A DNA stretch of 64,000 nucleotides, taken from Anopheles merus (lineage: Eukaryota; Arthropoda; Insecta; Diptera; Culicidae). Every line of letters starts with the position of its first letter. Position 1 is the stretch's first letter. Positions 1 to 9,646 of this stretch are shown in pieces. The position numbers and the translations under genes are program-made. The notes below the pieces were generated by a model. The model was not told the DNA's origin, did not search any database, and saw only the letters and a list, made by a program, of their open reading frames with translations. The DNA lies in assembly GCF_017562075.2 (NCBI RefSeq), contig NC_054084.1:37821499-37885498 (forward strand). The letters are read 5' to 3'.

Positions 1-820
1 TAGCTAACCGTAGGAAAAATACTATAGAGAGCTGGAAGGAAAAGCCCTAGGGAAAGGTCGGGGTTGACCTAAATATGTTGCTTTCTTTTGAGTGGCAGCA
101 ACACTATTGCGTACGCTAAGAAATGAAACGAAGCACACCTTCGTCGCTACAATGAAATGGAAACGCGTCTATAAAACTGTCAGTCCGTAGGTAAGACGCA
201 TTTGTGGGCGTCTGTTTTGAATGCTTGACGTGCATTGTAGCTTTGTGAGGTGTGCGTGATGAATGGATCATCTTGTGATAGTGGGAATGAATAAATTGAG
301 TTTGAAAAAAAATTGTTTCTCATTCTTGAGAGAGATGGACGGACGTGTTGATCGACTTAAAATAATGTTATTATGTATGAAATACGTTCTTCTCTTCCCC
401 TTCAAACTAGTAGGGTGGCATATTGAGCTATATTGAATTATCTGGCTGCAATGAGCTACTTGTGAATTACAGATACGTTATTTAAATTATAGAAAACATT
501 ACTGATACTGTGGAAATTTCCAAATATAAAATCTAGATAAATGTTCCACATCACTCATCACTCTGTCTTACAAATCTGATCTCTTTTGCATCATTTGGAA
601 GCTGTTGTTTTTGATAGTTTATTTGAAGAGACCTGGGACTGATTCATTTCAGTGACCTTATAAATCTCCGCTGCGCTTTAAACCGAGTGCGGGTAGTACC
701 TATGAAAATATCACTCGCTATGCCTGATAACCCAAAGCAGGAACATTGTATGCATTAAAACCCAAAACAGGAACTTAGTGGCAAGAACCATCGTTCGTGT
801 CAACCAAATGTGCGAAACCC
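1..820. other. Unique non-coding sequence, no feature seen
   Basis: AT-rich sequence without a supported exon, repeat or RNA gene. It ends against the 3-bp target duplication of the MITE that follows. Confidence 0.5.
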
Positions 821-823
821 TTA

Positions 824-1294
824 CGGCCTCAGCACAATTTTTCGATCGATCCGGCTGTCATTTTGGTGTCATTTGACACTCATTTCGCCGCCAAGGTGTT
901 CATTTTACTGGTCATTTTGAAAACTGGTATACCATGACACTCACGAGCAAAATGAACTATGCTACAAAAATTCGATCGTTCCGCTTTGTATGGGGAAAAA
1001 TCCGCGACGCATTGAGCTGCGGAAATATTCGAATATCAGAATAATTCCATAAATCAAGGTTGATGGTTTTGAAAAACGTTATGTAAAAGCAAGTTGCTAA
1101 ATGTTTTGGTTCTTTTTCAATATTTTGGGTGATAGATATCGTTTATTAAATATTTAAAAAAATGGTTTGCCTACACTAAATACTGAACTCGATAGGAATC
1201 GACTTCATGTAGGATTATGAAAGAAATAGTTATACTGTCAGTTTTACGTGAGCGCCTATCGAATTTTTTCGATCGGAAAATTGTGCTGAGGCCG
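824..1294. mobile_element. Full-length MITE, PIF/Harbinger type
   Basis: A 471-bp element with 25-bp terminal inverted repeats at 824-848 and 1270-1294 that match at 24 of 25 positions. The outer part reads CGGCCTCAGCACAATTTT at both ends. TTA stands directly outside both ends (821-823 and 1295-1297), a 3-bp target duplication typical of PIF/Harbinger transposons. There is no transposase ORF, so it would have been moved in trans. The left half recurs about 90 bp downstream (1385-1613), which confirms repetitive origin. The superfamily call rests on the TTA duplication; the element ends and length are read directly. Confidence 0.8.
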
Positions 1295-1384
1295 TTAACT
1301 TCTTTTGAGTATAAATAAAACCAACTCCGATCAGGGCAGGTCAGATTCATTCGGACTGTCAGGATAGAACTATGCCCATGCTAC

Positions 1385-1613
1385 CGGCCTCAGCACCATT
1401 TTTCGATCGAAAAAATTCGATCGATCCGGCTGTCATTTTGGTGTCATTTGACACTCATTTCGCCGCCAAGGTGTTCATTTTACTGGTCATTTTGAAAACT
1501 GGTATACCATGACATTCACGAGCAAAATGAACTATGCTACAAAAATTCGATCGTTCCGCTTTGTTTGGCGAAAAATCCGCAATTCATTAAGCTGCGGAAA
1601 TTTCTATCGATTT
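1385..1613 (+). mobile_element. Left half of a second copy of the same MITE
   Basis: From CGGCCTCAGCACCATTTTTC onward this repeats 824 to about 1025 nearly base for base, including the segment with TCATTTCGCCGCCAAGG. It carries about 18 extra bases inside the left TIR, where the CGATCG core is duplicated. Similarity stops soon after GCTGCGGAAAT (about 1601) and there is no right TIR, so this copy is deleted at its 3' end. Confidence 0.75.
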
Positions 1614-1904
1614 CTTATTTAAAGAGTTTAGTTATGTCCCCCTACCCAAGGTAAGGCCTGTAAACGATTCCAGTAAGGGAAACCTCCTAAGGTTTCTATG
1701 ATCGCATAGGCGATTAAGTGTCGAAAGTCCGCTTCGGAACAGTATCCACTTCAGTTCTGCCTATTTCGGCAAACGATGACCTTCCTTAACGATGTTTGAA
1801 GGCCACACTCACCAACTCGAGTTCAAAGTTACTATATGGCGATCGCCCCAAAATTGGACATACTACATGATAATTTATAGAATGTTATCCTGTACCCTCT
1901 GAGT
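1614..1904. other. Unique sequence between mobile elements
   Basis: No ORF, repeat or motif that I can support. Part of it may be upstream sequence of the LINE fragment that follows, too diverged to recognise. Confidence 0.3.
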
Positions 1905-2285
1905 CGCATTTGGGAGGAAGATGCTCAGCAGGATACTTGGTCTCGTATGCGTGGAAGGACAATGGAGGAGCCGCTATAACGATGAGCTATACCAGATGTA
2001 CGGCGACCCCACGCAGCGTATCAAGGTCGCAAGGCTCCGGTGGGCTGGCTATGTTGTACGCATGGAAACGGATGACCTAGCCCGTAAAATCTTTTTAGAC
2101 CGTCCACAAGGACAGAGGATGCGTGGTAGGCTCAAACTGAGGTAGTAAGATGGCGTGGAGTCCGCCATTAAAGCCGAGCTGGCGGGCTGGCAGATGAAGG
2201 CGCGAGACCGTGAGCGGTTTCGGGCACTCCTGAGACAGGCCAAGACCGCAAAGTGGTTGTAGCGCCGTATAAGTAATAATGCTGT
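1905..2285 (+). pseudogene. 3' end of a non-LTR retrotransposon (RTE-like), degenerate
   Basis: The reading frame around 1921-2140 encodes the C-terminal tail of an insect endonuclease/reverse transcriptase polyprotein. Recognisable pieces are GQWRSRYNDELYQMYGD, KVARLRWAGYVVRMETDD and KIFLDRPQGQRMRGRLKLR. Coding continues in another frame (ESAIKAELAGWQMKARDRER, then FRALLRQAKTAKWL and a stop at about 2259), so there is a frameshift near 2143. The endonuclease and polymerase domains are absent: the copy is 5'-truncated and dead. The sequence after the stop (AGCGCCGTATAAGTAA) recurs in the fragments at 4672-4717 and 24726-25165. The clade is assigned from remembered mosquito sequences of this kind, so RTE is likely but not proven. 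Confidence 0.75.
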
Positions 2286-2399
2286 ACAAGCTGGAACGTT
2301 GAAAATCTTAGAAACAGGATGATTACCATGGCTTTCTTGAGCCATGATAACCATAAACCATGATCGCAAGATATTTTGCGATGTCCAGATCTTCTTACA

Positions 2400-2580
2400 T
2401 GACTAGTGTAAGTTGTGGTGTTAGTAGTAGTAGCAGTATCAATAGTTGTAGTGGTAGTAGTAGTTGTTGTTGTCGTTGTAGTAGCAGTGGTAATAGTAGT
2501 AAAATGAGTGAAGTAGAAGCAGTAGTAGTAGTAGTAGTAGCAATAATGGGAGTAAAGTAGGAGTAGTAGTAGGAGCAGGA
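2400..2580 (+). repeat. Imperfect AGT/GTA trinucleotide repeat
   Basis: Interrupted runs of GTAGTAGT with GTTGTT and GCAGTA variants. It grades without a break into the hexanucleotide array downstream, suggesting that the satellite grew from this microsatellite. Confidence 0.8.
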
Positions 2581-2603
2581 GTAGGAAGAGGAGTAGGATT
2601 AAG

Positions 2604-3184
2604 AGTAGGAGTAGGAGTAGGAGTAGGAGTAGGAGTAGGAGTAGGAGTAGGAGTAGGAGTAGGAGTAGGAGTAGGAGTAGGAGTAGGAGTAGGAGTAGGA
2701 GTAGGAGTAGGAGTAGGAGTAGGAGTAGGAGTAGGAGTAGGAGTAGGAGTAGGAGTAGGAGTAGGAGTAGGAGTAGGAGTAGGAGTAGGAGTAGGAGTAG
2801 GAGGAGGAGTAGGAGTAGGAGTAGGAGTAGGAGTAGGAGGAGTAGGAGTAGGAGTAGGAGTAGGAGTAGGAGTAGGAGTAGGAGTAGGAGTAGGAGTAGG
2901 AGTAGGAGTAGGAGTAGGAGTAGGAGTAGGAGTAGGAGTAGGAGTAGGAGTAGGAGTAGAAGTAGGAGTAGGAGTAGGAGTAGGAGTAGGAGTAGGAGTA
3001 GGAGTAGGAGTAGGAGTAGGAGTAGGAGTAGGAGTAGGAGTAGGAGTAGGAGTAAGAGTATGAGTAGGAGTATGAGTAGGAGTAGAAGTAGGTGTGGGAG
3101 TAGGAGTAGGAGTAGGAGTAGGAGTAGGAGTAGGAGTAGGAGTAGGAGTAGGAGTAGGAGTAGAAGTAGGAGTAGGAGTAGGAG
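2604..3184 (+). repeat. Long (GTAGGA)n hexanucleotide satellite
   Basis: About 97 units of GTAGGA in 581 bp, with a few variant units (GTAGAA, GTATGA, GTGGGA and two single-triplet indels). The opposite strand is open as poly(Tyr-Ser) in one frame because the hexamer has no stop in that reading. It is a satellite, not a protein gene. Confidence 0.95.
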
Positions 3185-3524
3185 TGCAACAAAATACGTC
3201 TTAGTAAGTAAACGGTGATAACATGATGAGAGATATTTTACTGTTATGTTACTACTAAATTCAAGAAATATTTGAGTATTTCAAATTTGAGCGTGTAAAA
3301 GCAACTTACTACAGACAGATAGGTCGGCATAGCGCAAAAAAAAAGATAAATAAACACACAACAAGCAAATCGATTTACGTAGCAAACTGGTTTATTTGTT
3401 CTATATTTTCCATCCCAGTTAATTAGCTCGGTTTTGCATAATCTGCTTGTCTGCGGTGACACTTAAAAGCCACAAGTGGACCCTTAATCATCGGTAGTCC
3501 GCAGACCGGTTGTTTTTCTTCGCT

Positions 3525-3565
<41 letters not shown>

Positions 3566-3635
3566 GCTCTTAATGTGTTTCTCTTTATCTCTCTCCCTCT
3601 TTCTTGAATAGTTTTAATTGTTGCTCATTTTTCAG
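3185..3635. other. Non-coding stretch with a (CT)n tract and a 3' splice-site-like end
   Basis: Holds a (CT)n microsatellite at about 3528-3562. It ends in a T-rich tract followed by TTTTTCAG at 3628-3635, the acceptor assumed for the next feature. Confidence 0.5.
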
Positions 3636-3794
3636 GACTCCATGCCAACGAACCAAAGCTCAAAACCACGTAGAAACGCCTGGTGTCAACAATTAACGGA
3701 CCGTAGCAGATACGACGTAGCAAAACTTTTTCGTCCTTCCCCGCGTGTACTGGTGGCGCACGCTACCATTATTTATTTCCGAAAAACAATTTAG
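3636..3794 (+). CDS. Candidate 3'-terminal coding exon, unknown protein
   Basis: After a convincing 3' splice site (pyrimidine-rich tract from 3587, ending TTGCTCATTTTTCAG) one frame stays open for 52 codons. It starts DSMPTNQSSKPRRNAW, contains DRSRYDVAKLFRPSPRVL and stops at TAG 3792-3794. Overlapping AATAAA signals lie 117-146 bp downstream, as expected for a last exon. No family is recognised. The 5' part of the gene would lie before the window or in unseen exons. A 52-codon opening behind one acceptor can arise by chance, so this is a candidate only. Confidence 0.25.
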   Translation, partial: DSMPTNQSSKPRRNAWCQQLTDRSRYDVAKLFRPSPRVLVAHATIIYFRKTI

Positions 3795-3910
3795 CTTCTC
3801 ACCAACAGCGAGAACAAAGCAGTGTTAAAACGTACACAAGCACACACACACACACATACACATCGGCACACACATCTAGAACCTTTCAGCCAGAATGAGC
3901 GAGTGAGTGA

Positions 3911-3940
3911 AATAAATAATCAACCAAGCAAATAAATAAA
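3911..3940 (+). terminator. Cluster of AATAAA poly(A) signals
   Basis: AATAAA occurs at 3911-3916, 3931-3936 and 3935-3940. The position suits the 3' end of the candidate terminal exon at 3636-3794. In AT-rich DNA such a cluster can also be chance. Confidence 0.3.
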
Positions 3941-4671
3941 ACAGGGTTCACAAGAACACGGGCCCTTTCTCATCATGGAGTTGTTTGCGCAGGATTTTTT
4001 GCTTCTCCCCTTCACCCACTCCCCCACACTTCCTGTATCGCCTTCCGTAAACACCGCCTTCCGCAATATACTTATCTATTTCCCGTCGGATCGTTCCACG
4101 TTGGGCCCGCGCCGTCTCGGGATCTCGACTTCCGCTGGCAATGAGTTTGTTCCGGCCTGGCAAAGGCCCCCGGACTGGACAAACTTCCTACTTCATCCGA
4201 TTCTACGGTATTTATTAATCTTTTATCAAGCCCCAAAGCGGTTGACCCGAAAGCCACCGAAATGATTCCGGCACACTGACACTCATCCGCCAGACGGTAA
4301 GCTGGTGTGCCCTTTCTGCGCTAAAAACGGGCCTGGTGTGTTTGGTTGGGAGGGTTGGTGTGCGATCAAATGTCAAATGTCTAGAAAGGCATCATCATCA
4401 TCATCATCATCACCATCATCATTAAGGTTATAAATTGGTTGCTAATCTGTCGTGTGGCTTCCGTCCGTTTCTGAGATTAGAATCAGTCAAGTAAAAGTTT
4501 CAAATTGCAAAAGGATGCGACAGTTGGGAAACAGACGCCTGCAGTGGGACAGGGGTTTGCGAATGAGAGAGTTGCGAGGTGATAATAAAAAAGGAATTTT
4601 CCCTTAGAAGCTTCTAGGAAATTTTTAGGTTATATCTTCTCGGTGGTTATAAATTTTTAGGTTATATCTTC

Positions 4672-4717
4672 CAAGACCGCAAAGCGGTTGTAGCGCCGGA
4701 TAAGTAAGTAAGTAAGT
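4672..4717 (+). mobile_element. 46-bp insertion of an RTE-like LINE 3' tail
   Basis: The segment carries the last coding bases of the LINE seen at 1905-2285 (CCAAGACCGCAAAGCGG), its stop, AGCGCCGGA and a (TAAG)n tail. Both sides carry ATCTTC (4666-4671 and 4718-4723), a 6-bp target duplication. This is an extreme 5' truncation of a retrotransposed copy. A local 32-bp duplication (ATTTTTAGGTTATATCTTC at 4621 and again at 4653) lies directly upstream. Confidence 0.75.
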
Positions 4718-4723
4718 ATCTTC

Positions 4724-6731
4724 TCGGTGGTACATCACATATTGCTGAATTTAAACAAGAAATTTGTTACAAAATGTCTGCAATATTTCTAAAACCAGTT
4801 CCATCAGTTCAAAGGCTTTAAAGAATAATTAATTGCTTTTAATACTTCTAATTCCATTGAATTGATCATTGTTTCGTCAAACCATTTCCACTGCTCCGGA
4901 CAGGCGACGTAAATTACGCTGGATTTAATATCCTTTCGATAGATAATTTTCAAAGCCAAACACATAAAAAACACGCTCAGAAGGAGTGAGATGGAGTGAA
5001 AAAAAACGGCAGGCCAAGAAACAAAAAGCGAAAGCACTCAAAATAACAACCAAACGTCCGTCCATCACACCTCCAGCCACTGCCGTTTTACCTCAGCAGC
5101 TAACCGAGCAATCCATTCGTCAAGGATGCTTGGAAAAGTTTTACACCGAGTAAACAATGGCGTCCGGTGCGCTCGTGTCCGATCCCTTGAGCAAAGAAAC
5201 GGTCATTTGAACAATTTTATATATACTGTCCGGTTTTTTTCCCCTTTAACCGCCATGCTATTGCTGCTTGGAAAACTTTGCCCTTTTGCCTGCCCCCTTG
5301 TTTTATCTTTTATAATCCTGTCATTTTTGCCGATGTCACCTTACGCCAGTCAATGTCATATCTTAGGATAAGCGAGCAAGGGGGGCCGTTGTCATTTTAA
5401 TCAACATATTATAGCGATCACCTCATCTATCAGTCCATCGAGCTTCTTTCTGAGGGGTTTTTTGCCTCCGTGTTTCTATACCAGTCATAAAATGTCGTCC
5501 AACTGGCAGTAGGCATTTTTGGTACGGGGTTAGGTTTGCATTCAGGGTGGAGACGGTGCCGTTTCTTGTTGTAGTGTCCGAAAAACTTCCAGGAAACCAG
5601 TTATCTCCGATGGGTGGCTAATTTATGAGCAAGAGCAAAACTTGGAAAAAACATTTTCATTTGGATATAAAAATTTCCTTTCCCTACCCGTTCGGGAAGC
5701 TTGGACGGTTGAATTGACTTGTGTCAAAACTGACACCTAATTGAACATTGATGTCCTGAGGGGAATTATGAGGCAAACTTTGAAACTTGGTTTGCCATTT
5801 GGTTAAAGGTGGCAGTACGTTGAAGTTGAGTTGAATTAATTTAGTCTTGAAATGCTCCGTTCATTAAACTTTCCTCATTGTCAATTGTTTTGACACAAAC
5901 ATGTTTGGTTAAGTATTAGGTTTGTAGATCAGGGTCACTTAAATTGTAGTTTTATATCCTGTTAAATTCAATTCAAATTAAATTCATTTAATTTAATATA
6001 TGTATTTATTTACTAAAGTATCCAGATGTTTATGTTTTTGGGAACTGTATAGCTATGGTATTTTAGGACTTGTGTTTTAGGAGTGTCTTAAAATGATAGT
6101 AAACATGTAAATATATTTTTGATTTAGTTTGGAACAGAAAATGAACATGTTTTTACATTAATATTCAGAATTAAACGTTCACAAACAATTTGCAAGAGCT
6201 CGAGATTGCATGAATGCTTAACAACTTTTTGTTCCTGAGTTAATCTTCATATGGATATTTACTGAAAATTTCCACGACAATTTAATGTAAGCATATTTTA
6301 TGAAGAGTGTTGATCCAAAGGTACAAATTTGTTTATGACAAGGTTATGACCTTGTTATGACCTTTTACCGTCAGCTCGTGATGGTCGGTGTATTTGTTTT
6401 GTTGAACATTCCTAGTTCTGTCATGGCATTGAGTGCCAAATGTGACTTCATTATAGTCAAGGCTTTACTGGGTATTCTTCATTTTAACTGTCATCGTTCA
6501 AAGCTTATAATTGGGGTCATACAATGCTTAGAATCTCATCTCATTTGTTTAATATCTGTATGTGTTACTTTTAATTTCTGTGCATGTTGTTTATATTAAT
6601 CACAATCATAAACCATAAGACCTGTTAACAAAGAAAAATAGCATATAATAGGCCTGTGGCTTATTTTGATAACATTTTAAAACGTTGTCTAGTGAAGTTT
6701 GATGGCTCTTTTTGAGATTAGGACCCGCACA
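4724..6731. other. Unique non-coding sequence
   Basis: AT-rich sequence with scattered short ORFs and no supported exon. It contains a small local duplication around 6335-6362 (GTTATGACCTT repeated). Confidence 0.4.
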
Positions 6732-6857
6732 AGAGGGGTTCTCTAGGAATTTTCATTGTTATAGTCGACAACAATTCCGATCACATAACGATTATTTCCC
6801 GTTAAAGTAAAAGATAAGAAATCTTTCCCATAATGAGAACCCCTGAAAAATCCTGTA
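6732..6857. mobile_element. Relict of a TA-flanked MITE family
   Basis: GGGGTTCTC near the left end faces GAGAACCCC near the right end. Read on the minus strand, the right end (ACAGGATTTTTCAGGGG then TTCTCATTATGGG) matches the ends of the elements at 55653-55897 and 58574-58775. TA follows the right end. The left terminus is eroded. Confidence 0.4.
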
Positions 6858-8985
6858 AAAGAGTAAAAAATTGAAGATATTATATAAATAAAAATAAAAG
6901 TTATATCACATCAAATATTGTTGACGAGGTTAAGAAAAGTGAGGTGATTATTACCGAAACGTAATAACGTCATATTTCACATGATTCTTGTTCCACCAAT
7001 TAATAAACAAAAAAATGAGTTCGATAATCAATTGTCCAAATTGCGGTGAATTAAAGTGAACCAAAATTGTGTTACAATAGTATTCCTTTATTATACAGCT
7101 ACTAAATGCGTCTAATACTACTGCAAGCAGCGCATCACTGGGAACACTTCACAAAGCGACACACGAAAAAAACACACGTACATGCGAGCGACGTAATTAT
7201 TTAAATGAATTAATTTGCTCAGCAGAACAACTTTTATTGTGCCATTAAAATGAAATGCTCTCCAGCGAAACAAATCCTACGCGGCCCTGCGCGCCACACC
7301 CACCAGCTCATAACTCATGCGAATTTTAAATCTCCATTTCACGCTGCTGGCACGCGTTAGAAAGTGTTACACTTTATTGGTACCACGGTGTACCAAGCCG
7401 TGGTTGCCGCGGTAAACGTTTAAAGAGAAATGTAATGGGTTTTGGGCATGTACAGCGCTCGCTTTACGCGTGAAAATCGCGGGTACCTACCATTGTGTGG
7501 CAAGATAAAGCGGGCGTGCGTGTGAGTTTTGCATTCGGAATACGTTCCCCGCAAAAATCAGTACCAGTCAACTGCGGTGTGGTACTATGGTACGGCTCTG
7601 GTTTGTGTTGTTCTTAGGTTGAAGTGAGTGGCTGGATTTGGAAAGCCTCCGAATAAAAGCTCTCCGTCATTAGAGCGTCTGCAGAAATGATTTTTGCGTT
7701 GCACAAGGTGAAGGAGAAAAGCGCTAGCTCGATAGCAGTGCCGGCGAGAAGGAGCGTTTTGTATGAAAATCTACTGCACGGGGCTTAAATTTATTCTGAT
7801 GAAGCAACATTAACCCAAATATTATACAACTCTGCGCTTGGGCAGAACACCCAACTCGCACTTGCAGTTCTTATCCTTTTATCCATTCTTGCCGGAGAGC
7901 TTGCCCGAATCTTGCTGACCGTGCGAAGGTGCGAGCACTTTTGCCGAGCCAAAGCTTACACTGTGAAAATTCATCCGCTTACAAGCGACGGAGATGGTGG
8001 CATGGATGAGATGAGTGGGCGACCTATGTAAGCGTGAACGCAACATTCCTTACCGTCGTGCAGGTGCGTGCACAGAATAGCAAAATGTCAGACTCGACTG
8101 TGGACAAAGGGAATTTCGGGTATTTGGCTGGCTAGAGGCTAGGGAGAAAGGTGGAGACGAATCGATCCTTCGCTTGGGTGTGCTTTGGCATGGTAAAATG
8201 GGCACGAAGTGTGCGGGAAGCGAGCAACGCTTAAGAATATTTTGAAAGGGTGTAAGTTACACGTCGTCACCCGGAAGCCGTACTCAGCACCTGGATCGAT
8301 ACCGTAGGAACGAAGGTGAGGACTCGTTAGGATAAGCGCACTGACAAGTGCTGATAAAATCTGGCTGCACCAAGAAACGGAATAATTAGAAACACGAAAC
8401 AATAGGGGAACTGGCAGTGAATCACATCCTTTTTGCAGTGTGTATTCTTCGTGGTTGCGGTTTCGTTTTTTCCCCCGTTTTCGTTGTGTGCAGTGGAACC
8501 TCCGGATGCGTCAGTGGTGCAGTGCCGTGATAGACCCGAGCCGCTCCAGGCGTTTTTCTTTGCATTCCGGATTTGTGCTGCGAACACTCTAAGCCGTGTG
8601 TGTGTGTGTGTGTACGTGTTCGCAACCGTTCGCTACCACTTATGGCGCTTATGCGTGCGAAAATCTGCAAACAAGTCAGTGCATTAATCTGCTCGAAGCT
8701 AATTTATCTCACCCGGTGCAATAAATCAGAATTCTAGCACGGTCCATTCGCAAACGGTTCGCTTCTTTGCCAGAGTGCAGAACTACCCGGAACTGCCTTC
8801 GGATGGCGAGAGGGGGCACAGTATGCAGTGAAGGAAGGGAAAGCCGATCCATAGTGGCATTAGCAAACTAGCCCCAGAAGACGGGTCCGAACCGGGCCGA
8901 GAATAATACGAACCGCCGCAGTTCACCGAGGGCCAACCGAGCTGCTACGGCGTGTCTTGTTTCCGCCGGGTGTGTGATAGCTTCT
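6858..8985. other. Upstream and possible 5' UTR region of the short gene model at 9001
   Basis: From about 7250 the sequence becomes GC-richer than its surroundings, with (GT)n at 8598-8613. No coding exon is supported. TCAGTG at 8674 resembles an insect initiator, but no TATA box or downstream element stands at the proper distance. An in-frame stop (TGA, 8986-8988) precedes the ATG at 9001. Confidence 0.3.
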
Positions 8986-9000
8986 TGAAAATTAGTAACA

Positions 9001-9646
9001 ATGACATCCAATAAAATGTACCTTCCGGTACGAAGGGATGGCTCCTTCGTGCCAGCAGGGAAACGCGTTAAGCGCATACCGAATAGCCGTAACCATCTGC
9101 TACGGGAGCTATGCACCTGGTGAGCATTGCCGGTCGGACGAATCTTTCCGGTGCCCTCGGTTGCAGCACACTACACACACACACTCACACACATGCTCAT
9201 GTGGGTCAGCTCTAAATTCCACTCGCAGCGATGCGTAGGTTCTTTGTCCTCTGCCTACTCTCTGTGGAGTGAAGTCTCCTGTAGCTTCCGACGTATTACC
9301 AGCACACATGTGTGCCTTTAGCGTACTGGTCGGGAAGTATGGCCGCCAATGCACGCGCGGGGTGAAATTGCTAAAGAAACTGATTTCGCAGTGATTATCA
9401 GAAGACGGTGGCCAGTTAGGATTGCGTATTACGTGATTTATGGATGCACGTGCGAGACCCGATAGTCGGCAAAGGCCATTGACTAAAATAGAGTCCCTTT
9501 GAAGTCCCCGTGCGTAGGGCCGTGTGCTAACTTTGTTGTTATTTCGCAGGCTTTATAGCGCGTGGTATGAAGCGTGTTTTTTTATCTTCTGCTTGGTTTT
9601 ACACACAATTAAGAGTATGGGGCGTTCCGATTGTCCTAAGGAATAA
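9001..9646 (+). CDS. Two-exon gene model for a 71-residue single-pass membrane protein
   Basis: Exon 1 is 9001-9119 and exon 2 is 9550-9646; the intron of 430 bp runs GTGAGC to CGCAG. The ATG has A at -3 and an in-frame TGA 15 bp upstream, so it is the first start in the frame. Exon 1 encodes a basic N-terminus (MTSNKMYLPVRRDGS, then GKRVKRIPNSRNHLLRELCT). A TGCTAAC branch-point match lies close to the acceptor, followed by a pyrimidine tract. The split codon restores TGG. Exon 2 gives LYSAWYEACFFIFCLVLHTI, a likely membrane helix, then a short polar tail ending PKE and TAA at 9644-9646. AATAAA at 9642 overlaps the stop. The basic N-terminus suggests a cytosolic side by the positive-inside rule. 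I recognise no family. Alternatives: the exons belong to a larger gene, or the model is chance. Confidence 0.45.

Noticed and set aside
2121..2145. TGAGGTAGTA, matching the start of let-7 microRNA
   Set aside because: It lies in the degenerate coding end of the LINE fragment, the match ends after ten bases and there is no hairpin partner.
2599..3192. 197-codon minus-strand ORF encoding poly(Tyr-Ser)
   Set aside because: It is the translation of the GTAGGA satellite; an open frame is automatic because the hexamer has no stop in that reading.
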